Assembly: GCA_043228905.1 (NCBI GenBank) | Contig: JBHGNT010000005.1 | Location: forward strand, 19,840,001-19,904,000 | Source: Azolla caroliniana | Lineage: Eukaryota; Polypodiophyta | Length of the DNA stretch: 64,000 bases | Reading direction: 5' to 3' | Shown here: positions 12,091 through 23,200 of the stretch, piece after piece | Layout of the letters: each line of letters opens with the position of its first letter | Position numbering within the stretch: the stretch's first letter is position 1 | Translations under genes and position numbers: made by a program | Notes under the pieces: model-generated | What the model was told of the DNA's origin: nothing | What the model saw: only the letters and a program-made list of their open reading frames with translations | Database searches by the model: none

Positions 12091-15000
12091 TCAATCAAAG
12101 ACAATTGTCCGATTACCACGATAACGGATTATCCTCAAGTCACAATAATATTTGATGGCCTTAGTCAGGCAAACTTTCTCCAAGTACTCTGATTTCATTG
12201 CTAAAGTAGCAAGGGTGTCTCTGTGAGATACTCTTTCCACCTATAAATCCATGGAGATGCGCTATACAGCTTTAGTATGTGCTTCAAATTAAGACACTGG
12301 TGTTACTGAGTGAGCAAAGACGTTTAAAAATAAGTCATACCATTTGCTCAATGATAGGCCCACAATCCAGTTCTTCTGTCACGAAGTGACTTGTTGCACC
12401 TATCAGCTTTACTCCAGCTTCATAAGCCTTTAACAAGGTAAGGGCCCACATTCACTTGAGAGAAATAAAAGTATAACAGAACCTCAAGCGTATCCCTTCA
12501 GATAACCATACTTGCTTATACGGGTTTGCACCCTTAAATGATGGCAACAGCCCATGGTGAATATTGATGATATCTTTCCCGTAGCCTTTCAAAAATTCGG
12601 GCGATAATATCTGTCCACTCGTTTTTTACAAACCCATTCATTTATAGCTTGATATATAAATGCTATATCAAAATCCAAAATTTGACAGTTCGAAAGTATC
12701 GGTAAGTATGAACAATTTACACTTGCATATGAAGAACTTACTTGCATATAATGAGCCAAGACCAAGAAATCTGTCCCATTGACAAGTCTCAATATCTCCT
12801 TCTCACATCTACCTTCTTTCGTTGCAGGCACATGATAATAAGGTATATTGTTGCGTGAGAGAAATCGGATAACATGTGTGTTCTCATCTCTCATGTGGTT
12901 ACTGCCAGCACACTTGTATCTGTTATGGTTTGCACCCAATACCAGATCGTATAAGTGGTTTAAGAGGGAATAACTCTACCTCACAACGCACATCAATTGT
13001 ACCGGGATCTTCCCATCTTGCCACAGATGCAATAAATCGACAAGACAATGGTCCTACATTTCAAGACACAAGGAAATGCAGTAAGAACACACATGAAGAA
13101 CACTAGGTAACGTTAGGAATAAATAATTTACCTTTCGGGACACAAGCACAGCTACTTTCAATGGTGGATCTCTTTTGAGAACCCGAACAATTGAGGTGCT
13201 TGCATTGAAGGTAGTTTTCAGTGTCAAGAAATCCTCATCCATGATGTTCCGGGGCCATAGCAACGGATCAAAGGCAAACTCACTGGCATTGATGGCAGAA
13301 GGGTCTTAAAATCAGATTTTATTAACAAGCTTGCATAATCAGTCTTTCATAAGCACTCTCTATATGCACATAATGCACAAATTTTATAGAATTTCCTAAT
13401 CTCAGGTTCCCAAATTCAAATTATTGGCAAACTTGACAATCAATCTTTTATATGCATGATTCCTGTATCATGCACAGAATTTCAAGTTTCTAATAAGCTC
13501 AAGGCTTCAAGTTCAAAATGTCCACCAGATCAACAAGTCATTCCATAAAATTGGCAGGGATTAGGCCCTCATGTTTATATTATGGCATATTTTTACCATG
13601 TTTTCTTTATTGACAAAGTGCATTCTAATGTGCAGAAGCTAGAAAACATCACCAACCTAAGGCATTCTGATGTCTCAAATTAGCATAATATTTATGGAAT
13701 ATATATAGCCACATTCTGCAATGATTCCAGAAAATCTTACAAAAACCTTATACCATTGCAACTTTCAGCAATTCTTAGGCATCTGAGGTTTAAACTGCAG
13801 ATTCTAGAAAAATCAGAAACGTCAGGTCAAATTTGGGTAACATAAGATTCAGATTCCAGAATAAAATCTCTTTAATTCAAGTCTTCAAATCAAAATTAGG
13901 GTGACCTTGAAAACCAATATTTATGGAGCATGTCACAAAACATCACCTGATTGAATCCTATGCTAATGCAAATAGACAAAGGAATCACGTAATACGCATA
14001 TTGCATAAATCTCACAAACTTGGGGCAAATTACTCCAGATGCAGTAAATGTGTAGATTGCAATTTGTGTTCCACAAGATTGACGACAAATTATTGTGCCG
14101 ATTGAAGAGCTTCATGGACTTGAGGCCTCTAATTTAAAGCAGTGCAAGTTCAGTAAGCTAATGCAAAAAATTGCAGGAAAGTTTTGTAAACCCTATGGAT
14201 TCAATGTCCAACAAACAAAAAATTTTAACAACAAATATGCGCAAAACATCAACAAAAAACATTATTCAATGAGTTCACATATGCCATGTGATAGGTCGTA
14301 CTTTGATAACAAATCCTTATGTGATCCAACCTCAACAAATTGTTATGTGGTACAACCTTGTCAAATCGTTGTGCAGTACAACATTGACAAATCTTTGTTC
14401 AGTCATAAATCAACTTATGAATCGTATGTCAATGAATGAATGGAAGTATAAAAGAAGAAATTTTCAGTTCTGGTAACATAAGACAGATTCCTTTAATTGT
14501 CCTAGTCTGTGGTTGCGGTTACAAATTATAGCAAGATAAGATGTAGATTCCTCGAGAAATTTCATAAACTTGACCCTTGTGAAAATATTAAGTCAGCGTC
14601 AAATTAAGACAGATTCCTTCGAGTTTCCTAATCCTCAATTCCAAATTATGGCAAGATAAGACGTAGATTCCTCCAGAAATTTCACAAACCTGTGGAATAT
14701 TAGGTCAACATAAGATGCAGATTCTAGAATGTCATCGCAAACTTGTGGCCTCAAAGTTCAAAATTAGAAGCAATTTGACCACAAATCATGATGGAGTACA
14801 ACAATTCACAAAGAAACAAGTGCAATTCTTTCTTTACTATACTGTTTTAATCAGAATTTAATCTTTCTAGCAGATAGCAGAAAACGTTGCTACAAAGCTG
14901 AATTCTTCCGCTGCTTATGACATATAGAAACGTTGCTTGATTGATCCCACATTGCTTATGACATATAGAGAAATAGATAGGTAGAATGAATAAATATAAG

Positions 15001-15614
15001 AGGCAAAAGAAGGAAATTTACGTTCTGGCAAAATAAACAGGTGTCCTTCCAAAGTCCAAGTTGACGAAGACACCAAAGTCAAGAATGCTGGCTCCTCGGC
15101 TTGCAATACATTCTGTGATCTTCGCAGTGATTCCAACTCGATCCTGAGAAATTCAGGGAAAGGGGCTTGGGATCAACCAGTGAGACACTAAATGAAGAAG
15201 AAGGAGAAAGAGAAGAAGGATAGAATAGAAGAACGTAGTAGTAGTAGAAGAAGAAGAAGACGATTCCAAGCCCTGGCGAATGAAAAATAAATATGAAGAG
15301 AGACCAAGATCGAAGAAGGAATTGAAGAAGACAAAGAAACGGAAGGACGACGAAAACAAGAAGCAGAAGCAAGATGAAGAATGATGAAAAGTAAGCAAGA
15401 TTGCAATAAAAACCTGGCACTCAAAGGCGTGGATGCCATGGACAAGGGGAGCATTCGCAGCAGCAGAAGAAGAAGAAGAAGAAGAAGAAGAAGAAGATGA
15501 TGATGATGATGATGATGAAGACGATCTTGTGGTTGATGATGAAGAGATATGTTTGGAGAGGCGATGGCGATCTCTAAGCAATCTTGCAGCAGAAGTGACA
15601 GTGATTCTCTGCAT
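12091..15614 (-). CDS. PURU: Formyltetrahydrofolate deformylase, mitochondrial (complete, 8 exons)
   Basis: Hydrolyses 10-formyl-THF to formate and THF in mitochondria; in plants this supports photorespiration and one-carbon balance (family knowledge). Exons on the minus strand: 15614-15414, 15143-15022, 13282-13132, 13053-12980, 12901-12742, 12610-12512, 12427-12341, 12240-12091. They sum to 1044 nt (347 residues plus stop) in one phase. Exon 1 encodes a basic, Ser/Thr-rich presequence with a run of about 20 serines, then HGIHAFECQ. Exon 2 is the ACT-like domain ([19 protein letters not shown]). Later exons carry the formyltransferase fold: [37 protein letters not shown] and the catalytic-region [13 protein letters not shown]. 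The protein ends RGNRTIVFD, like known homologues. Arabidopsis relatives are about 330 residues; the extra length is the serine tract. No disabling change is visible. Confidence 0.95.
13780..14780. repeat. Degenerate interspersed repeats in PURU intron 2
   Basis: The 1.74-kb intron between exons 2 and 3 repeatedly contains variants of AAGATGTAGATTCCTCGAGAAATTT followed by CAAACTTG. Clearer copies lie near 14540, 14660 and 14710; weaker ones lie near 13840, 14480 and 14610. They are AT-rich and non-coding. I do not recognise the family. Confidence 0.4.
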
Positions 15615-15735
15615 TTTTATTCTTCTTCTTCTTCTTCTTCTCCTTCATCCATCCCTCCGCCCATCCACACATTCATTCATTCATTCATTCATACATCACA
15701 GAGAGAGAGACTCTCTCTCTCTCTCTCTCTCATTC
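15600..15735. repeat. CTT / ATTC / CT microsatellites at the PURU 5' end
   Basis: A CTT run near 15620-15640, a CATT run at about 15672-15692 and a CT run at about 15708-15732 lie just upstream of the PURU start codon. They probably fall in its 5' UTR or core promoter. A GAA/GAT run at 15465-15520, inside exon 1, encodes the serine tract on the minus strand. Confidence 0.75.
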
Positions 15736-15802
15736 ATACATAATCCAAAAAAGACTTCACAAAAATACAAAGGTAAAAAAGGACAGAAGAAGAAAGTGAT
15801 AC

Positions 15803-16175
15803 ATGGACATGGGCTAATGGTCATTACTAATGGGCTTCATTAATGGGCTAATGGGCATATGTAATGAGCTTGGTTAATGGGCTAATGGGCATAGCTAATG
15901 GGCATGACTAATGGGCTTGGTTAATGGGCATGAGCATAGCTAATGGGCATGGCTCATGGGCATGGGCATAGCTAATGGGCATGACTAATGGGCTTGGTTA
16001 ATAGGCATGGGCATAGCTAATGGGCATGACTAATGGGCTTGGTTAATGGGCATGGCGAATGGGAATGGCTCATAGGCATGAACAATGGGCATGAGCATAG
16101 CTAACTGGCATGGCTAATGGGCATGCCTCATGGGCATAGCTAATGGGCATGGGCATAACAAATGGGCATGGCTCA
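15803..16175. repeat. AATGGGCAT-type minisatellite upstream of PURU
   Basis: Dozens of tandem variants of a 10-14 bp motif such as GCTAATGGGCAT, CTAATGGGCTTGGTT and CATGGGCATA. No convincing reading frame crosses it. It lies 0.2-0.6 kb upstream of the PURU start. Confidence 0.85.
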
Positions 16176-16603
16176 TGGGGGGCATGGCTTCAATCACATG
16201 ATGATGAGATCTATGCATCCATCCATCCGTCCGTCCATCTTTCGTGGCACACTTCCCGAACACCCTCCTCCATAACCATCGTATAACCAATTCTTTCGAT
16301 GTCGTCGGATAACATATCGGTTGATTGATGCCATGTATTATTCGACGAAAAGGCATTACTTTTTGAGACTTTGAAAAAGACGCTTTCTCAGCCACTTTTC
16401 AAACTGCTTCCATAACCACCATGAACCATCATCATTGGATAACATATTGGGCTATCATCTCAAGGTCTAGTTTTCGAAGCCAAACTTTCACACACCTTTC
16501 CTACACACACATCACTTCTCCTATAAACTATGTGGCACATCAGTGTGTTAACCTCATCGCATCCAAATAGTTGACACGTCTATCTCAACCATATCTTGAT
16601 TTT

Positions 16604-16605
<2 letters not shown>

Positions 16606-16656
<51 letters not shown>
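16606..16656. repeat. (CT)n microsatellite
   Basis: An uninterrupted CT dinucleotide run of about 50 bp, immediately before the LINE-like 3' end at 16662. Confidence 0.95.
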
Positions 16657-16661
<5 letters not shown>

Positions 16662-16662
<1 letters not shown>

Positions 16663-16735
16663 TTGGTCTCATAGGCCATATCTGACCTCAGAAGACGATA
16701 ATAGAATCTATCTCTATCTCTTTTTCTCTCTCTTT
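16662..16735 (+). mobile_element. LINE 3'-end fragment
   Basis: TTGGTCTCATAGGCCATATC followed by CTCAGAAGACGATAATAGAATCTATCTC closely matches 22428-22490, where the same segment ends a recognisable LINE and runs into a TCTA tail. It is therefore a 5'-truncated copy of the same LINE family. Confidence 0.65.
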
Positions 16736-16737
16736 TT

Positions 16738-17215
16738 TTGTTTTGGTAAAAGCACACAATTATATTAATTGTATGTAAAATCCACTTAGTTACAACACTT
16801 CTTAGTCTCCTCAGCTTATCTTATCATATGCCTATGTAGGGAGAGGGATGTTCTGTAATGCTATTAAAAAGCCTGAATATGCATTTGAGGAAATGATCCC
16901 CACATGCTCTAACATCCAAAAATCCGCATGAGAATACCTTTCAGCTTCTTTATATAGGCTTTCACCCCATGTCTATTATCAAACATGAAAGCATTACGCA
17001 TAATCCAATTGTGTTGTAGATCCCAATAACGTAAAAATTGGAACAATATCTCCATCTCATTATTTGAACCATTTTGAACATATTGAGAAAAAACCCATTG
17101 TTGAGGTCTCAAACAACAACGGGTTAAAACTTGCCAAATGTCCGATAAGTACTTCCAAATGGTACACGCTATCGGACATTTAATGAGCCTATGTGTACTA
17201 TCCTCCAATGGAACA
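16738..17215 (-). pseudogene. LINE reverse-transcriptase zinc-binding (zf-RVT) relic
   Basis: On the minus strand the frame reads CFFCTVPLEDSTHRLIKCP, then IWKYLSDIWQV and a tail with FLRYWDLQHNWIMRN. This is the C-terminal zinc-binding region of plant L1-type LINE ORF2 (Cys-x2-Cys, His-x4-Cys type). No RT or endonuclease domain is attached. A diverged relative lies at 57680-58145 on the same strand. Confidence 0.65.
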
Positions 17216-17228
17216 GTGCAAAAGAAAC

Positions 17229-17339
<111 letters not shown>

Positions 17340-17399
17340 TTTCCAATAAAAGGAATGTGTATACTAAATCTACATGACAACAAAGGAAACCATCGTTGT

Positions 17400-19437
17400 T
17401 CCTAGTACCTACTACGATAGCAAGGATCTTATGGCAAAGTAAACCTTATAAGGTGTTGTAAGGTGAAGAAACATAAAGGCAAACTACTTTCTCTCTCTCT
17501 CTCTCTCAATTATCTTGCCACGACAAACAAACATATGATGATGGTGGTCATGGTGATGATGATGTATTGTCATCCTTGACAAATGATCCAACATGACCTA
17601 TAGAACCAAGGTCTCCTTTGCTTGTGTGGAGATTTAGTCATATGTGGTGGCTCATGGAGTTTCCTTAAGGCCAATCCTATGCTCGAGTTGAGTGCAAATA
17701 AAAAAAGAAAGATAATGAATGTATATTGGTACCAAAATCGGTAGGGGTGCGGAGTCTCAGTTGTAGATAGTGAGCGAGGCTTTTGGACATGGTAATTGAC
17801 TATTTAAGGTTCAAAATTGTAGTATGACATCATTGGCAAAGTGCGCATCCATGATTTTCTCTTTACTAATCTTGCTTTGAATGCCATGGGGACAATAACG
17901 GTAAGTGATTGAGTGCATCCAATCATTCCCTCACAGGTGTCCTGACAAGTTGGGTTGATGTGGTGCAATATCATTGCATTTTGCTGTTCTTGGGGTTCTT
18001 GTTTAATTTTTCTATGATTGTATCTATGAAGCATGCCTCAATGTCACTAGTAAGTATATAATTGTTGGGTAGCTCAAGTGATAATGCTCACATTCCATGT
18101 CGTAAAACATTTATTTGTGTTTTGTGCCCAATTAGAACATACAGATTTACTTTAGTTTGTCTTTTTGCATGTTTTTCTACCAACATTCATTGGTAAGCGA
18201 TGTGCCTCCATGCCCATCACATTGAATTAGATGATATAATCATTGAACTAGGTCCTCTAAATTCAATGATTCTCAACCGCATTTTGAGAAACATCATCGA
18301 GTATGGAGAAATTTCATTGCTCCTCATGTGGCATGAGTCATCGTCCGTCTAGACAAAGGCATACTTCCTAAATCTCCACCCCACACACAACGAAACTCTT
18401 CCTTTTCCATGCTATTTTGTTTTCGTCCAATTCTGAAAACAAGCTCGTTCATTGTCTTAGAATTTCAAATATTTGAACATGATTTCAATCATCCCCGATG
18501 TTAATTCATGTAGGCATGCAATTCTTAAAACTCAGTAACAATTAAGGAACGCAAATGATTTGTGCATGTTATGCATTTACCCTTCATAGGATATTAAAGA
18601 AAGTGGTTATTTGGCTTCAACCCTAGGATCATTTGGTAACTTGAACTTTGAAAGCATGATGCAATCTCATGGTTTGGATGCATCATGTAGTTAATGTTTT
18701 TCAGGGCAATGAACTCTAGATGGTGAAAAAAATTAAGGCATAATTAATTACACATAATTAATCAAGACCATGAATTAATTCTTAAAACTATGGCCCTACC
18801 TCATTTGTTTGAGATAATGTTGAAATATTACAATGTAACACCTTAGCAGTAGTTACAGATTTAGTTAGTACTTGTTGAACTACCTACCCTCTACATGTGA
18901 AGTTTGCTTCAAAGATGATAGTGGCTCTGAACTTGGATAAATTATTATGTCTATATATGACAGGCTGAGAAAGGCAATGGAGCTTCTTGCACATAGAAGA
19001 TATTATGTAAGATTGTAGTAAAAGACAGGAGCTTCGTAACTCCCTCTCCCTAGTTACACCCATATATATCTGCAAAGTCTTGACATATGGGGGAAGCCAG
19101 GGAGAAGCCATACCATCAATTAAGAGAGCAAACAAATATTAACACCCCACTCAAGAATGAAGGAAACAAAGAGACCTTAAATTACATGCCTGCATTAAAT
19201 TCCAGATTCGTACCCTGTACAAACGAAAGTAGAAATGTGTTGAGATTTCGACACACATTTGAGAACTATATACAATTAATAATGGAGCCCCAACCCCCTC
19301 GAACCTAGAATAAACAAATAAATAAAGCTTTATGTCAATTCCAAGGATCGGTCAGGTGAGAATCTCAACATGGCACTCAAATTCTTCGCAAATGAATATT
19401 CTACCTGTTTGTCGCGACATACATATGTATATGCTAT
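17400..19437. other. Gene-free AT-rich stretch
   Basis: I recognise no gene or mobile element here. It holds a short CT run (17490-17508) and several short ORFs without family motifs. It lies between LINE relics and the 3' end of the F-box gene. Confidence 0.5.
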
Positions 19438-20166
19438 TTACAATAAGCTGTGGGGACAAGCCAATGTGATCTCAACCTGAGGATAGCTTCTCTGCAAGGC
19501 GAGAACATTCGAAAAGAACATTAAGTTCTGGCCCGTGTTTTCCAATGGCTCTGCATTGACATGGAGCCTTTTCAACGAGCTTGAACACCTGAGAAACGTT
19601 GAGAGAATCGTAATGCAAGTATCTGAGCCGCCTGTGATTACCACGACGACGTCACACAGGTACCCTAAATCCATCCATTGGAAGCTAGAGCTCAACATGG
19701 AACCCGCTTGGAGACACTGCAATCATGAAAAAGATCTGGTTTGCTCAGCTTCAAGATGAAATAATCATTGTTGGGTCTCAGATACATTAATCTCTCTGTT
19801 ACTTTCATTTTTTCACATGAGGGCTGTACTCTAGCAGTAAGTGAAGCTTTTTTTAACTAGTGCATGCACCTGGGTTAAAACTTCACTATACACATTACTT
19901 TGCTAGATGCCACTGTGCAATCTTGACAATGAATGCAGGTCCTTCTGGTCTCAGCTGGGAAACCTAACCAATTGAGCTACAAACATCCGGGCATGTATGT
20001 TTCTCTAACTTTCTAGCATCAGTAATAACACAACTATACTGCTTAAGACCTTATTTCTTTCTTCATAACTTTCCACCACTCGCATGTGGATTTCAAGAAC
20101 TTTCAAAATCTTGATTGGAAGTAAAATATGTGTCCTGTATGTGTATGTGTGTGTGTGTGTGTGTGT

Positions 20167-20202
<36 letters not shown>

Positions 20203-23200
20203 ATTTCCACCATTTTATTCCAAAGCTCACTTCGAGGTACTGTATCAAATGATTTAAAAAAGCATTTGATACAATACCATGAAGTGAGCTTTGGAATAAT
20301 GGTGGAAATTGGTATGCCATTAGAGTATCGAGTTGCTACTGTACAAAAATATGAGCAAGTTAGATGCCAACGAAAAACTGAGAATGGTTTCTCAGAACAT
20401 TTCTTAAGTAACATGGGGGTTAATCAAGGACGTCCATTATCACCTACACTCTTTGGTTTATGCATTGATAAATTGGAAGAAGCGGTGAATAGGGTTTGCA
20501 AGAGAAGAAGGATTAGATGCCCAAAACTAATGCATGGAATGGGATTGAGAAGATTCAAAAGATGTTTTTAAGGAGACAAATGGGAGTTAAATCCACCACC
20601 TCCTATCAAGTTATGTTCTGGGAAACAAGTGTTCAAACTATAGAGATATTGGTGCTACAGAGAGATTATAGATACATTACAAAAGTCAAGAACATGCCAA
20701 ATCATAGATTACCACATCTTGCTTGGAATGTTGGATGTAAACACAAAAGAATCACAAGAGCAAAGTTCTCTCATTCAGTTGGGTAGTTGACCCCAAAAAA
20801 TGGTTCAAAAGATGGGACATAGAAGATCTCCTAGAGCTTTCAAGTGATGCTATGAAATATGTAGTTATTGAGGAAAGAATAATGGACCCATTGAGGAAGA
20901 AGTGGAAAGATGCTAAAAGGAAAAAATTAGAATATTACATTGCAGATATCAACCCTAAATGTTCGGTTCTATATAAGACAAGAAGGCCTATTGATTGTAT
21001 TCAACCTTACCTCATTACTAGCATGAGTATTAACTTTTGTAGAGCCCTAAACACTTCTTCGCACTCTATGGAATCAAAATTAGATATAAAGGCATGTAAG
21101 GTACACTAGGGCTAGTAGAGGATGCGTATCGTTTGCTTTTTACATGCTCTGCATATAGTGCAATTCGTGAAAGCTATGATGATATATTAAGAGGGGGTGA
21201 TGACTTGAGTGTCACACTAAAGAGAACACCTAGAAGGTTTGAGCTCATATGTGTATGTCGTATTCACACATCGAGACTTGGTGCGTCAACACATGAATAT
21301 CCCTTCTTAGGAAGGAGACACACATCAAGATAACTTTTGTACTTAGGTCCTATGGGTCAATATTGGCCTCTCTATGGACGCAAACTCTCTCTCTCTCTCT
21401 CTCTCATGCACAATAATGAGCCACTTGAATATGTGGAAAGCTTCAAATATCTTGGTCGTGAGGTTCCTTCTAGTCATAGATAGCATGAATGTGCTACACG
21501 TTGCTTAGAGATAGGAAAGAGAGCATATTATGCATATGAGAACACATGCAAGTCATGGAAATATTAAGAGTTAGGTCCTCAAGAAATACCTTTTTGAGAC
21601 TTTGGTGACACCGATACTTCTCTATGGGGTGGAAGTATATGGTGGTAACATCCCTAAATCTATTTGGAAAGAGTTCGAAAATGTCCAAAAACATCTTCTT
21701 ACAAAGTTTATACAAGTTAAGAAACAAACGCTATACACCCTCCTCTTCCTTAAGATAGGATCACTTCCTATTGAGATCATGGCCATGGAAAGGGTTGTTA
21801 AATACATGCTTAAGGTTCAAAAAAGTTTCTCACATCAACTTTCTAGAAGCACATTGAACTTAAGTAAAAAGATCAAAAGACACATAAATTTTGTAATCTA
21901 ATTGGATGCAACAAATGGAAATTTGTTTGGTAGATAGGATGCAGCTCACTTGCTTCATGATGCATCACTACATTCCTCTATAAATGAGGTCTTTTTGTGA
22001 CACCAAGGTATCCTAACATGGGACGAATGTCGAGGCTCATGCTTCACACATCACATGTTGCACCTAACTATAAAACCATATTCTTCACGGAACGAGGAGA
22101 CCATACAAATCGATACATATTAGAGACCATCCCATTATTTGCCATTCGAACCATTGCTTCCATGTGACTTAGCTCACATGCATTGCGATGTGAGACGGGA
22201 CATTAAGGCACAAGTGATGAGAGTGGTTGACTATGCACACTTTGCGCTAATCAAGTTCGAGAGTCTATCACACTTTGATACAATGCTCTGCCTTTGTTCA
22301 TATTCGACTATGCTTTCCACATATCTTCGACCAAACCCAATCCTTGCACGAATTTCTCACAACCACAATGTGCACTCTCAATTGCAACAATGTGCACTTT
22401 CACATGTATTACGTAAAATGTAATATTTTTGGTCTCATAGGTCATATTTGTCCTCTGAAGATGATAATAGAATCTATCTATCTATCTATCTATCTATGTA
22501 TCTCGTTCAGCAAGTTCAAGACATTTGGAAATTGTTTATGAGATGCCATGTTGAAGAATGTCTAAATGTGTGTGGAAGAAACGAAAGGAACAAGAGAACA
22601 TGAGTCCATATTTTACTCAGCCACATTGGAAGCATTCCACATGAAATGGGGAACAACCCAACAAAGGTCTAAGTTTGAGTACTATTTCGGCCACATTAAT
22701 ACACAACAGTGGCGTGGGTTTAGGGTTTAACGATTGTTTGTTCAAGGACACAGTTCACATCCAGGTTGGCTGAATATTGAGTAGAAAAAGTGAAACTATG
22801 ACCTATGTTTCCTCAATAGAAGAACCTATAACTTTGGAATACCTCACATATGACAACATCATGAATAATTTCCAGGAATTCTTACAAGGTTGGACGAACT
22901 TTCAAGTACTCACCAAGATGGAACCATTGTTGATGGCATTAGGCATGTTTTTTTGCTCGTTTCCTTCACCACATGGAAAATCCTGTTAGGTGTAAAGGCC
23001 CGTAGTTCACAAATTAGGTAATTATTCGTACATGTGAACACATGGTTCACCTAGACAGGACACCTCCTTTTGTAATGTGAACACACCTCTTTCTTTGTCG
23101 GGTTAACTAATATAATAACCTTTTTTTCTTGTGTACCAATCAAGGCGGTTGGGTACACCCAAAAATCTGTGCCTCTACTCTCATCTCTACTACAGTCTTG

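Noticed and set aside
12876-13106. Plus-strand ORF with His/Cys residues
   Set aside because: Antisense to PURU exons and introns; no family resemblance.
15153-15843. Plus-strand Glu/Asp-rich ORF and Phe/Leu-rich minus ORFs around the PURU 5' end
   Set aside because: They overlap PURU exon 1, its first intron and adjacent microsatellites in other frames; the PURU frame explains the conserved part.
18066-18115. Possible tRNA A box (TAGCTCAAGTGATAATGC)
   Set aside because: No B box or paired stems follow at the right distance.
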